Source: Synergistaceae bacterium (GTDB lineage: Bacteria > Synergistota > Synergistia > Synergistales > Aminobacteriaceae). Taken from it: a DNA stretch of 64,000 nt. The stretch lies in assembly GCA_018436785.1 (NCBI GenBank), contig JAHDKR010000107.1, positions 1 through 64,000 of the forward strand, written 5' to 3'. Below, piece after piece: positions 16,389-24,259 of this stretch. Position numbers and translations under genes: made by a program. The notes under the pieces are model-generated. The model saw nothing but the letters and a program-made list of their open reading frames with translations, ran no database searches and was not told where the DNA came from. Every line of letters starts with the position of its first letter. Position 1 is the first letter of the stretch.

Positions 16389-18201
16389 GGACGTGTACTC
16401 CCGCATCGCGGCGGGAGAGGTGGTCGAACGCCCCGTTTCCGTGGTGAAGGAGACGGTGGAGAACGCGCTTGACGCGGGAGCGACGGAGATTTCCGTAGCT
16501 CTCCACGAGGGCGGAAAGCTCCGTATCGTCATCGAGGACAACGGCGAGGGAATGTCGTTCGACGATCTGCCTCTGGCCGTAGCCAGGCACGCGACGAGTA
16601 AAATCCGCACCGTCGAGGAGCTGGAGACCGTCCGCTCGCTCGGTTTTCGGGGGGAGGCGCTGGCGAGCATCTCCGCCGTGAGCCGCCTGGAGATTCGTTC
16701 GCGGAAAGCCGGGGAGGAGCAGGGCGCGTTGCTCTCGATCGAGGGAGGGCGCACTGTTCGCCATGTGCCGACGCCCTGCCGTCCGGGGACGCGCATCTCC
16801 GTCGAGGATCTTTTTTACACGCTCCCGGCGCGCAGAAAATTCCTGAAAACTGCGGCGGCGGAGGCGCGGCGAGTCTCGGCGCTGGTGCGCGATCTCGCCG
16901 TGGCGTACCCCGCCGTCGCTTTTTTGGAACAGCACGACGGCAAGCAGGTCTTCTCCTCTCCGGGGGACGGCGACAGAGAGTCGCTGCTTCGCGCCATGTG
17001 GGGGGATCCCCGTCAGGCGCCGCGTACTTCCTCCGGCAGAGCGCTCGACGCCGGGTTCTCGGGCGCGGAACTCCGTATGTGCGAGGCGGCGGCGACGAAT
17101 CTTTCGCTGGAGTGCTGGTGGATGCCCTTCCCCGGGAAGACGAGAAGCTCCATTTCGACATTCGTGAACGGACGGACGGTGACGGATTCCGTCATTCGGG
17201 GCGCGGTGGGCGCTCTGTGCAGATCGCTGGTGGGCAACTGGATTTTCTTCTTCTCGCTTTCGCCCGAGCTGCTGGACGCGAATATCCACCCTGCAAAGGC
17301 CGAGGTGCGCTTCCGGTATCCGGGAGAAGTCTTCGACGTGGTGCAGCAGGCCGTGCTCACGCTCTCCGGAAAACCGCAGACCATCGCTCCGTTCTCTGCG
17401 GGAGTGTCTTCGGACGGATTCGATGCGCGTCGGAACGCTCCGCTCCTTGGGCATCAGGGGAACGCCTCGGGGCCGAGCCGCTCATGGCAGCGTCAGGATG
17501 CTTCAGGCGGCGAACTCTTCAACAGGGTCGCGGAAGCGCCGTTTCGCGGAGAGACCGAAGTTGCCTCGTCCGACGCCGAAGAAAGCATGCTGCACTTCCC
17601 GGCGGAACCGGATCATCAGGGGGGCGAGGAGCGCGACTCCGTGCGGCTGTTGGGGCGTATGGAGTCGGGGTACGTCGTCTTCGAAGACGGGGACGCTCTT
17701 GCGGTGATGGACCCGCACGCGGCGCACGAGCGGATCGGATATGAGCGGGCGCGCAGGCTCTCGAAGGATTCGGTGACAAGGCAGCGCTGCGCGGTTCCGC
17801 TCCCCCTTCCGCCGTCCTTCTCGATGTCCGTCCGCGAGCACATGGAGGCTCTTGAGGATATCGGCTTCTCCTTCGACGAGCGCGAGGGGCTTCTCCTCCT
17901 TACGGTCTACCCCGCGCTACAGGGAGGTATAGGGGAGGACCCTGTCCGTCTTCTGCGCTCGGTACTTCTGGAGTGGACGGAGGACCGGAAGAGTCCGCTG
18001 GAGGATATCCTCTGGAGAAAACTGGCGACGCTTGCGTGCGGACTCTCCGTCAAGCTGGGGGACCGGCTGACCGCGTCCGAGTGCCTCGCCTTATGGAGGG
18101 GCCTGATGCAGTGCGAACAGCCGTGGTCGTGCCCTCATGGACGGCCGACCGTGCTGCTTCTGCCGCGAAATAAACTGGAATCGTTCTTTGGAAGGGAGTA
18201 G
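16366..18201 (+). CDS. mutL: DNA mismatch repair protein MutL (probable CTG start)
   Basis: MutL is the GHKL ATPase of mismatch repair. The N-terminal motifs '[10 protein letters not shown]', '[11 protein letters not shown]'-type, 'DNGEGM', 'ATSKI' and '[10 protein letters not shown]' are present. The C-terminal domain has [12 protein letters not shown] near residue 449, a Gln-to-Pro variant of the endonuclease motif, and CPHGRP near residue 589. I place the start at CTG 16366: AGGGAGG ends 9 bases upstream, and residues '[20 protein letters not shown]' restore the conserved first strand and helix. The first conventional start, GTG 16393, would delete that strand and has only a GAGG 2 bases away. 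The frame overlaps mutS by 23 bases. Confidence 0.93.
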   Translation: MKISLLPEDVYSRIAAGEVVERPVSVVKETVENALDAGATEISVALHEGGKLRIVIEDNGEGMSFDDLPLAVARHATSKIRTVEELETVRSLGFRGEALASISAVSRLEIRSRKAGEEQGALLSIEGGRTVRHVPTPCRPGTRISVEDLFYTLPARRKFLKTAAAEARRVSALVRDLAVAYPAVAFLEQHDGKQVFSSPGDGDRESLLRAMWGDPRQAPRTSSGRALDAGFSGAELRMCEAAATNLSLECWWMPFPGKTRSSISTFVNGRTVTDSVIRGAVGALCRSLVGNWIFFFSLSPELLDANIHPAKAEVRFRYPGEVFDVVQQAVLTLSGKPQTIAPFSAGVSSDGFDARRNAPLLGHQGNASGPSRSWQRQDASGGELFNRVAEAPFRGETEVASSDAEESMLHFPAEPDHQGGEERDSVRLLGRMESGYVVFEDGDALAVMDPHAAHERIGYERARRLSKDSVTRQRCAVPLPLPPSFSMSVREHMEALEDIGFSFDEREGLLLLTVYPALQGGIGEDPVRLLRSVLLEWTEDRKSPLEDILWRKLATLACGLSVKLGDRLTASECLALWRGLMQCEQPWSCPHGRPTVLLLPRNKLESFFGRE

Positions 18202-18206
18202 ACTGC

Positions 18207-19223
18207 ATGTTTTCAGAATCCGGCGGTACCGGAACGAGGACGGGCGACCGTCTGCCGATCATCGCCATTGTAGGGCCGACCGCAGTGGGAAAAACCGCCG
18301 TCAGCCTTCTGCTTGCGGAACGCCTCGGCGCGGAGATCATCTCGGTGGATTCACGCCAGGTTTACAGGTACCTGGATATCGGCGCGGACAAGATTTCGCC
18401 GGATATTCGACGGCGGACTATCCATCACATGATCGACGTGGCGGACCCGGACCAGGTGTTCACCGCGGCGGACTTCGTCTCAGGCTGCGTGGACGCGGTG
18501 GAAAGAATACGCGCGCGCGGGCGGATTCCTCTCTTTGCGGGAGGCACGCCTTTCTACTTCGAAGCGCTCTTCGGCGGAATGCTCTCCGAGGAACTGCCCA
18601 AGGACGAAGATCTGCGGAGAGAGCTGGAGCAAATCGCCGCGGAACAGGGAGCGGGCGCGCTGCATGCGACGCTTCGTTCGGTCGACCCTGAGAGCGCCGG
18701 AAGGCTCCATGAGAACGATGTCCGGCGGGTCGTCCGCGCGCTGGAGATCTGCCGTTTGACCGGAAAGACCGTCGCGGAGGCGTGGAGCGAAAGAAAAAAG
18801 ATGACGCCGCCGAAAGAGTATGACGTTCTGTACGTCGGCCTGACGCGCGAGCGCCGCTTTCTCTTCGAAAGCATCGAACGGCGGGTCGGAGAACAGTTCG
18901 CCTCTGGGTTTGTGGAAGAGGTGGAGTGGCTTCTCAACAACGGATACGACGAGCGTTTTCCGTCCATGCAGGGCTTCGGATATAAGGATATTCTGGAGTA
19001 TCTGCGGGGGCGCTGCTCGCGCGAAGAGGCAGCCGAACGGGATATACGGCAAACAAAAGCATTTTCTCGAAGGCAGATGACCTGGTTTGGGAAATTTTCT
19101 CCAATTCTATGGTATGATACTGTAGATTGTTCGATGACGAAACTCGTCGATACGATCGAAAACGATGTACGGCACTATCCTGGGAGATGGTCTTTCGTCA
19201 ATGGAGCACAAGAGGGTAATTGA
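18207..19223 (+). CDS. miaA: tRNA dimethylallyltransferase
   Basis: MiaA adds the dimethylallyl group to A37 of tRNAs reading UNN codons. The 338-residue enzyme has the P-loop 'IVGPTAVGKTAVS' (about residue 22), 'EIISVDSRQVYRYLDIGADK' (DSxQxY motif), 'HHMIDV', 'GGTPFYFEALFGG', 'DVRRVVRALEI', and the C-terminal 'GFGYKDILEYLRG' with 'RQTKAFSRRQMTWF'. ATG lies 5 bases after mutL, with GGAAGGGAG as the SD overlapping the mutL stop. Its 3' end overlaps ispH by 23 bases and becomes AT-rich, where a promoter for ispH-rpsA can be drawn. Confidence 0.96.
   Translation: MFSESGGTGTRTGDRLPIIAIVGPTAVGKTAVSLLLAERLGAEIISVDSRQVYRYLDIGADKISPDIRRRTIHHMIDVADPDQVFTAADFVSGCVDAVERIRARGRIPLFAGGTPFYFEALFGGMLSEELPKDEDLRRELEQIAAEQGAGALHATLRSVDPESAGRLHENDVRRVVRALEICRLTGKTVAEAWSERKKMTPPKEYDVLYVGLTRERRFLFESIERRVGEQFASGFVEEVEWLLNNGYDERFPSMQGFGYKDILEYLRGRCSREEAAERDIRQTKAFSRRQMTWFGKFSPILWYDTVDCSMTKLVDTIENDVRHYPGRWSFVNGAQEGN
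19110..19118 (+). promoter_or_regulatory. Putative internal promoter for ispH-rpsA (extended -10)
   Basis: TGGTATGAT fits an extended -10 (TG-n-TATGAT) in a locally AT-rich stretch near the 3' end of miaA, about 83 bases before the ispH ATG. No good -35 is seen at 16-18 bp spacing, so the call rests on the extended -10. Confidence 0.4.
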
Positions 19224-20121
19224 GACTGCGTCCCCCACCGGTTTTTGCTTCGGTGTTCAACGGGCCATAGAAAGTCTGGAGAAACGCATTGAAGAGTGCG
19301 CTTCCTCGGCTTCCGGAAGCGATGGAAGAGTCTATTCTATCGGAATGCCGATCCACAATCCTCAGGAAGTGGAGCGTCTTTCCCGGAAAGGGCTTCGAGT
19401 TGTCGACCGGATAGAGGATATTCCATGCGGCTCCGCTGTTTTCGTCCGTGCGCACGGCGTTCCTCCCTCTGTGAAGGAGGAGCTCATTTCGCGGTGCGGC
19501 GCCGAGAATGTCACCGACGCGACCTGTCCGTTCGTGAAGAACGCGCAGGACAAGGCCGCTTTTCTTGCGGGCGAGGGGTACTCGGTGCTTGTGCTCGGCG
19601 ATCCCGGACACCCTGAAGTGCAGGCCATCGTGGGGTGCGCGGGGGGCGACGTTCTGGTCGCATCCTCTCTTTCCGAGGTAAAGGCTCTTGGCAAAAGGGA
19701 CAGGTTGGGAGTAATATCTCAGACGACCCAGAAGGGCGAGTTCCTCGGATCCGCCGCCTCCATACTTGCGCCGCAAATCCGCGAGTTGCGGGTGTTCAAC
19801 ACGATATGCGGCGCCACGACGCAGCGTCAGGAGGCCGTGCGGGAGATTACCTCGCGGGTCGACGGACTGCTCGTGGTCGGAGGCCGAAACAGCGCCAACA
19901 CGGCGAAGCTCGTCGAAATAGCCCGGTCGCGCAACTGCGACGTCCTGTGGATTGAACATGCAGGGGAGCTTTCCGGCGAGTGGTTCTCAGGGAAACACAA
20001 AATTGGAATAGCAGCCGGCGCCAGCACACCGGACTGGTTGATAGAAGAAGTGAAACACGCAATAGAGACATCGCAGGTGTCAAGGGGGATGGAAGGTTAT
20101 GACGGAAGAAATGATGAATGA
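19201..20121 (+). CDS. ispH: 4-hydroxy-3-methylbut-2-enyl diphosphate reductase
   Basis: IspH (LytB) is the last enzyme of the methylerythritol phosphate (MEP) pathway, an Fe-S reductase giving IPP and DMAPP. The three cluster cysteines appear in 'SPTGFCFGVQRA', 'DATCPFV' and 'FNTICGATTQRQEA'; 'RAHGVPPSV', 'GDPGHPEVQAI' and 'VVGGRNSANTAKLV' are also typical. ATG 19201 gives 306 residues and begins just before the first conserved strand. An in-frame ATG at 19165 lies deep in miaA. GGGAG is 14 bases upstream, a little far. rpsA starts 23 bases before the ispH stop. In some clostridia IspH is fused to S1; here the two are separate, overlapping genes. The window also carries ispDF. Confidence 0.96.
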   Translation: MEHKRVIETASPTGFCFGVQRAIESLEKRIEECASSASGSDGRVYSIGMPIHNPQEVERLSRKGLRVVDRIEDIPCGSAVFVRAHGVPPSVKEELISRCGAENVTDATCPFVKNAQDKAAFLAGEGYSVLVLGDPGHPEVQAIVGCAGGDVLVASSLSEVKALGKRDRLGVISQTTQKGEFLGSAASILAPQIRELRVFNTICGATTQRQEAVREITSRVDGLLVVGGRNSANTAKLVEIARSRNCDVLWIEHAGELSGEWFSGKHKIGIAAGASTPDWLIEEVKHAIETSQVSRGMEGYDGRNDE

Positions 20122-21661
20122 AGGACTCCGTACAACGGACGTCGAAAACGCCGAAGGGCGCGAAGTTGAGGAAACGGGCGAAGCACAGGAGACGATGGAG
20201 AGCATCCTCGAACAGTATGGAGAGGTCGAGGAGCTTCATAGGGGAAAGATTGTCACCGGTACAGTGGTGAACGTCGTCGACGGCGGCTGGCTTGTGGACG
20301 TAGGATACAAGTGCGAGGGCTTCCTTCCCGCAAAGGAATGGTCGCACAGGGTTCTGGTCGAGGATGAAGCGGAGCCCGCAATCGAAGAAAAAATCCAGAT
20401 CCAGGTGGTGAGCATTCGTCACGGCGAAGAGGCGCAGCTTCTTGTCAGCCGTTGGAGATGCGAGTTCGACCGCCGCTGGAGCGAACTTGAAAGCAAACTT
20501 GCCCAGAACGAAGTCATTCCAGTGAAGGGGATCCGCAAGGTCAAGGGCGGTCTCATGGTGGAGTGCTGCGGACTTGAGGGGTTCGTCCCCATTTCGCATC
20601 TTGCCGAAGAGGGCAGAGGCGTCAATCCCGGCAAATTCGTGGGCGAGGTCTTCGACGCTAAATTGATGGAAAAGGACAAGAAGAAGCACCGGCTCGTCTT
20701 CTCCAGACGTATGATCGTCGAGGAGACGCTGGTTGCAGAGCGCGAGTCTTTCTACACCGACGTGGCGGAAGGCTCGGTTCTTGACGGAGAAGTAAGCAGC
20801 ATCACATCTTTCGGCGTCTTCGTGAACGTCGGTCCCATCGACGGACTCGTCCACATGAGCGAGCTTTCCTGGAAGCGGAACATCAAGCCGAAGGAGATGT
20901 TCAAGAAGGGCGACCCGGTCAAGGTGCGCGTCATCGGGATCGACCGCGAGAACAACCGCGTTTCTCTCAGCATCAAGCAGACTGAGAACGATCCGTGGAC
21001 CACGGCTTCTTCCAAGTGGAAGAAGAATGAGGTCACCAAGGGAGTTGTCACAAACGTGACCGACTTCGGCGCATTCGTCGAGGTCGAGCCCGGAATCGAA
21101 GGCCTCATCCACATCGGCGATCTTAGCTGGACCCGCATAAAGCATCCGAGAGATGTGCTTCGCAAGGGGCAGGAGGTCGAGGTGCAGGTGCTCGACGTCG
21201 ATATGGAGAAGAAGCGCATGAGTCTCGGCTTCAAGCAGCTGAACGACCCGTGGAACGATATTGCCACCAGGTATTCAAAGGATCAGGATCTGACCGTCAA
21301 GGTTGTCCGGCTTGCTGATTTCGGCGCTTTCGTCGAGATCGAAGAGGGCGTCGAGGGGCTGATCCACATCTCCCAGCTGAGCACAAAGAGGGTTGAGAAA
21401 CCGGGCGACGTGCTCTCCGAGGGGCAGGAAGTTCTCGCCCGTATCATCGAGATCAATCCTTCGGACCGCAGAATGCGCCTGAGCATCAGCGCACTTGAAG
21501 AGCCGGCCGGAGAGTCTTCCGCCCGCCCCCGCGACGAGGAACGCCGCAGAGGGAAGCAGGAACGCGGCGATCACGACCGTCACCCGCAGAAGAACGTGAT
21601 GAGCGACGGCGAGGCGAACGTCACCATCGGAGAGTTTTTGAAGAACTCCTTGCAGGACTAA
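20099..21661 (+). CDS. rpsA: 30S ribosomal protein S1 (five S1 domains)
   Basis: The 520-residue protein carries five S1 RNA-binding repeats. They run at roughly residues 47-115, 133-205, 220-292, 307-380 and 393-465, each with the 'G.V..v...G.fV.v...GliH.s.ls' pattern, the later three being most canonical. An acidic leader of about 45 residues precedes them and a charged Arg-rich tail follows. S1 helps mRNA binding and initiation. ATG 20099 has GGGGG 10 bases upstream inside the ispH end. The gene ends at a strong intrinsic terminator, closing the alaS-to-rpsA run. Gram-negative S1 usually has six repeats. Confidence 0.93.
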   Translation: MTEEMMNEGLRTTDVENAEGREVEETGEAQETMESILEQYGEVEELHRGKIVTGTVVNVVDGGWLVDVGYKCEGFLPAKEWSHRVLVEDEAEPAIEEKIQIQVVSIRHGEEAQLLVSRWRCEFDRRWSELESKLAQNEVIPVKGIRKVKGGLMVECCGLEGFVPISHLAEEGRGVNPGKFVGEVFDAKLMEKDKKKHRLVFSRRMIVEETLVAERESFYTDVAEGSVLDGEVSSITSFGVFVNVGPIDGLVHMSELSWKRNIKPKEMFKKGDPVKVRVIGIDRENNRVSLSIKQTENDPWTTASSKWKKNEVTKGVVTNVTDFGAFVEVEPGIEGLIHIGDLSWTRIKHPRDVLRKGQEVEVQVLDVDMEKKRMSLGFKQLNDPWNDIATRYSKDQDLTVKVVRLADFGAFVEIEEGVEGLIHISQLSTKRVEKPGDVLSEGQEVLARIIEINPSDRRMRLSISALEEPAGESSARPRDEERRRGKQERGDHDRHPQKNVMSDGEANVTIGEFLKNSLQD

Positions 21662-21671
21662 CGTACGTCAA

Positions 21672-21705
21672 AGGGTCGCCTTAAAAAAGGCGGCCCTTTT
21701 TATTT
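21672..21705 (+). terminator. Intrinsic terminator after rpsA
   Basis: AGGGTCGCC (21672-21680) pairs with 21689-21697 (9 bp, one T-G pair) around an A-rich 8-base loop, followed by TTTTTATTT. It lies 10 bases after the rpsA stop and is the clearest transcript end in the first third of the window. Confidence 0.9.
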
Positions 21706-21730
21706 ACAAAGAAAGTGCGGCGAATATAAT
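21703..21730 (+). promoter_or_regulatory. Strong -35/-10 pair overlapping the def start
   Basis: TTTACA (21703-21708), a 16-base spacer and TATAAT (21725-21730) make a near-consensus sigma-70 promoter directly after the rpsA terminator. The -10 overlaps ATG 21729, so a transcript starting near 21737 would begin at or beside the in-frame TTG 21738. Confidence 0.5.
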
Positions 21731-22247
21731 GAATTCATTGCGGCTTCGTGTGTATCCCGACCCGGTTCTGAGGAAAGAGACAGAGCCGGTTGTTGCTTTT
21801 GACGATGACCTGAAAGACCTTGTCGCCGAGATGATACGGCTTATGAATCTGCACGACGGGGTAGGATTGGCGGCTCCGCAAGCCGGAGTTTCTTCCCGGC
21901 TCGCCGTTGTGTTTCACGACGGAATGCTCCATGTTCTGGCCAATCCGGTGCTGCTCTCTTCGGAAGGGGAACAGGACGGGGAAGAGGGATGCCTGAGCTT
22001 TCCGGGGATTTTCGGCAATGTACAACGGCCTTCCAAGATCACCATACGGCACAACGACCTCGACGGGGTTGAACACGAGACGTCTGTGGAGGGCTTTCTT
22101 GCCCGCGCGTTTCTACACGAAATGGACCATCTGAACGGGAGGCTGCTCATCGATAACTTCTCTCCAATGAGGCGCGCCATGGCGCGAAAAAAGTTATTGC
22201 GTTCAAAAGAAGGGGAAGACGCCGACGGAGGTTCGAGCAGACGATGA
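21729..22247 (+). CDS. def: Peptide deformylase
   Basis: Def removes the formyl group from nascent N-terminal Met. All three metallo-motifs are present: 'GVGLAAPQAG' (GxGxAAxQ), 'EEGCLSFP' (EGCLS) and 'HEMDHLNG' (HExDH). At 172 residues the length is normal, with a polar Lys/Arg-rich tail. ATG 21729 has no SD and overlaps a TATAAT. The in-frame TTG 21738 would keep the conserved 'VYPDPVLR' and fits a leaderless message from that promoter. It is followed by fmt in the usual def-fmt pair, overlapping by 4 bases (ATGA). Confidence 0.96.
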   Translation: MNSLRLRVYPDPVLRKETEPVVAFDDDLKDLVAEMIRLMNLHDGVGLAAPQAGVSSRLAVVFHDGMLHVLANPVLLSSEGEQDGEEGCLSFPGIFGNVQRPSKITIRHNDLDGVEHETSVEGFLARAFLHEMDHLNGRLLIDNFSPMRRAMARKKLLRSKEGEDADGGSSRR

Positions 22248-23191
22248 AGGACGCCTTCCAAAGAAACCCCGTCCTCTGGTTTTTCGGAACCGGGACGTTT
22301 GCGGCGAGCTGCCTGAAGCATCTCGTAAAGAACGTTCATTTCGATCGTATCGTGACCTCGCCGCCCTCATCAGGGGGAAGAGGTATGCGCAACATCCTCT
22401 CTCCTGTTGAGAAACTCTGCGAAACACTTCACCTCCATGTGATCCGTTCCTCCAAGGTTTCAGAAGAGCCGGAACTGCTTCATCACCTCGCAGAGTCGCC
22501 TCCGGACTGTATTCTTGTTGTGGATTTCGGGCAGAAGATACTGGAGCCCTTTCTCTCGGCGCCTGCGTGGGGGTGTTTGAACATCCACCCGTCGTTGCTT
22601 CCTTCATACAGAGGGGCTGCCCCTGTGCCGAGGGCGCTTCTGAACGGGGACGCTGTAACCGGAGTTTCTCTCTTCCGTCTCGTAGAGGAGATGGATGCGG
22701 GGCCAATCCTCTTTCGAAAAGAGTTGACGGTAGGCGAAACCGCAAGCGCTGGAGAAATTTTGGAGATTCTTGCAGAAAAAGGTAGCGAACTTTATCTGTT
22801 GGGTGTAAAATGTCTTATTGAGGGAAGTTGCAAATTTAGAGATCAAAATTCAGAATCAGCAACATATGCACCTAAAATTGCCAACAAAGAGGCTGAATGT
22901 TCTTGGGTCTGGCCCTCGCATCGTCTTGTCTCCACCGTTCGAGCGATGAACCCCTCTCCGGGCGCTTATATTTTTATTGGCGCAAAACGGCTGAAAATTT
23001 GGGAAGTTCTCCATCATCCATCCTTGGGGCGCCCCGGCGAAATCGTAGACTTTCTCGACGGATTTCCTCTTGTTGGTACGTCGGACGGGTCTGTCGCGCT
23101 TCTTTGTGTTCAGCCTGAGGGGAAAAAACGCCTCAGCGGCGCGGAATGGGCCCGCGGAATCCGCCTGAAGAAAGGGGATTTTCTTCAATGA
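22244..23191 (+). CDS. fmt: Methionyl-tRNA formyltransferase
   Basis: Fmt formylates initiator Met-tRNA. The 315-residue protein shows the N-terminal Rossmann strand ('LWFFGTGTFAASCL'), 'VVDFGQKILEPFLS', the folate-site motif 'CLNIHPSLLPSYRGAAPV' with its Asn-His pair, 'VSLFRLVEEMDAGPIL', and the C-terminal OB-like domain ('TYAPKI', 'AMNPSPGAY'). The start overlaps the def stop. Codons at about 22755-22900 are clearly more AT-rich than the rest of the gene, at the linker between the two domains. The next gene starts in the fmt stop (ATGA). Confidence 0.95.
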   Translation: MKDAFQRNPVLWFFGTGTFAASCLKHLVKNVHFDRIVTSPPSSGGRGMRNILSPVEKLCETLHLHVIRSSKVSEEPELLHHLAESPPDCILVVDFGQKILEPFLSAPAWGCLNIHPSLLPSYRGAAPVPRALLNGDAVTGVSLFRLVEEMDAGPILFRKELTVGETASAGEILEILAEKGSELYLLGVKCLIEGSCKFRDQNSESATYAPKIANKEAECSWVWPSHRLVSTVRAMNPSPGAYIFIGAKRLKIWEVLHHPSLGRPGEIVDFLDGFPLVGTSDGSVALLCVQPEGKKRLSGAEWARGIRLKKGDFLQ

Positions 23192-23976
23192 ACGCCTCTG
23201 AACGCGAACAAATCAGCCAGTTGATGGCGTCCTTTCAAACATTTGCCTCCACTCTTGAAAAATGGCCGAAGGCGGTTGCCGTTACAGGCGCGCTCGGTTC
23301 CGGAAAGACCGAATGGGTCCTCAATCTCGCTTTAGGTTTTGAAGTGATCGGCGAACAGGTTACGATTGCCGACCTGGATATTATCAACCCGTATTTTTGT
23401 ATCCGGCAGGTAACGGATGCGCTGGGCGCAAGAGGGTTCAATATCATCATGCCCCCTGAAAACGCCAGGTGGTCCGACATGACCGTCGTGTCGCCGAAAA
23501 TCTCAAGCGCGCTCGCAACCGACGAGGGGCGTCTGCTTTTGGATATCGGAGGGGACGCGGAGGGTGCGCTGGCGCTGAAGCAGTTCGAGCCGGACATCCG
23601 CCGCGCGGGGTATCTTTTAATCCTCGTTATCAACGCTTTCCGTCCGCAGACTTCTTCAGTACGCGGTGTGCGGACAATGCTGGAAAGAATGGAGAGTATC
23701 TGCGGCCTTTCAGTGGGGGCGCTTATCAGCAACTCTCATCTCATGGACGAGACGACGGCGGAACATTGTGCCGACGGTCTTGAAACAGTTCTGGAAGCCG
23801 GAAGCGAACTCGGTCTTCCCGTGCTGTACGCGGGCGTTCCTCCGAAACTGTTTCCCGAGGCCGCTTCCGTGTGGAAATCCCGGAATCTTTCCGTTCCCTG
23901 TTGGCCGCTCTCCCGGTACATGATGCTTCCGTGGGAGGAAGGGGCCATGTGGTCCAGGCCGTCGACGGGCGAATAA
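23188..23976 (+). CDS. MinD/ParA-like P-loop ATPase next to vor genes
   Basis: This 262-residue nucleotide-binding protein has Walker A 'VTGALGSGKTEWVLNLAL' (about residue 33), a switch-like 'VTIADLDIINPYFCIRQ', and a Walker B-like 'LLLDIGGDAEGALAL'. The SIMIBI layout recalls MinD, ArsA and CooC, but the deviant MinD lysine near the P-loop start is not obvious. The start is ATG 23188, overlapping the fmt stop. A ferredoxin and the three other subunits of a 2-oxoacid:ferredoxin oxidoreductase follow. From memory, similar ATPases sit beside vor/kor genes in clostridia; the function is unknown to me. A role in maturation or assembly of the oxidoreductase is a guess. There is no CxxC metal motif. 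Confidence 0.75.
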   Translation: MNASEREQISQLMASFQTFASTLEKWPKAVAVTGALGSGKTEWVLNLALGFEVIGEQVTIADLDIINPYFCIRQVTDALGARGFNIIMPPENARWSDMTVVSPKISSALATDEGRLLLDIGGDAEGALALKQFEPDIRRAGYLLILVINAFRPQTSSVRGVRTMLERMESICGLSVGALISNSHLMDETTAEHCADGLETVLEAGSELGLPVLYAGVPPKLFPEAASVWKSRNLSVPCWPLSRYMMLPWEEGAMWSRPSTGE

Positions 23977-24014
23977 TTTTCTCCAATCTTTTTTGTGGAA
24001 GGGGTGCACAGGCA

Positions 24015-24233
24015 ATGGCGAAAAAGGGGCGCATCGAGGTTTTCGAGCAGTTTTGCAAAAGCTGCGGACTGTGTGTGGCTGCCTGTCCGGTGAAGGTCCT
24101 TCGTATTTCCGAAAAGACCAACGCCAAGGGGTATCGCCCGGTCGAACAGTTCAAGGAGGGGTGCATCGGGTGCGGCATGTGTGCGATGACCTGTCCCGAT
24201 GCGGCGATCGAAGTCTTCAAAATTGAAGAGTAG
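24015..24233 (+). CDS. vorD: 2-oxoacid:ferredoxin oxidoreductase, delta (ferredoxin) subunit
   Basis: This 72-residue protein carries two CxxCxxCxxxCP clusters ('CKSCGLCVAACP' and 'CIGCGMCAMTCP'), so it binds two [4Fe-4S] centres. It would take electrons from the TPP subunit to soluble ferredoxin. The start is ATG 24015, 10 bases after GGAAGGGG; the frame is open upstream but overlaps the ATPase gene there. Size and position directly before the alpha subunit gene match VorD/KorD. The four subunit genes are separated by 12-26 bases and form one operon. Confidence 0.9.
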   Translation: MAKKGRIEVFEQFCKSCGLCVAACPVKVLRISEKTNAKGYRPVEQFKEGCIGCGMCAMTCPDAAIEVFKIEE

Positions 24234-24259
24234 TTTGTCTTGCCGGAGGTGAAGTAGAC

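Noticed and set aside
19847-21145. 432-codon minus-strand frame opposite ispH and rpsA
   Set aside because: It lies antisense to two certain genes, with His/Leu/Arg-rich sequence typical of reversed coding DNA.
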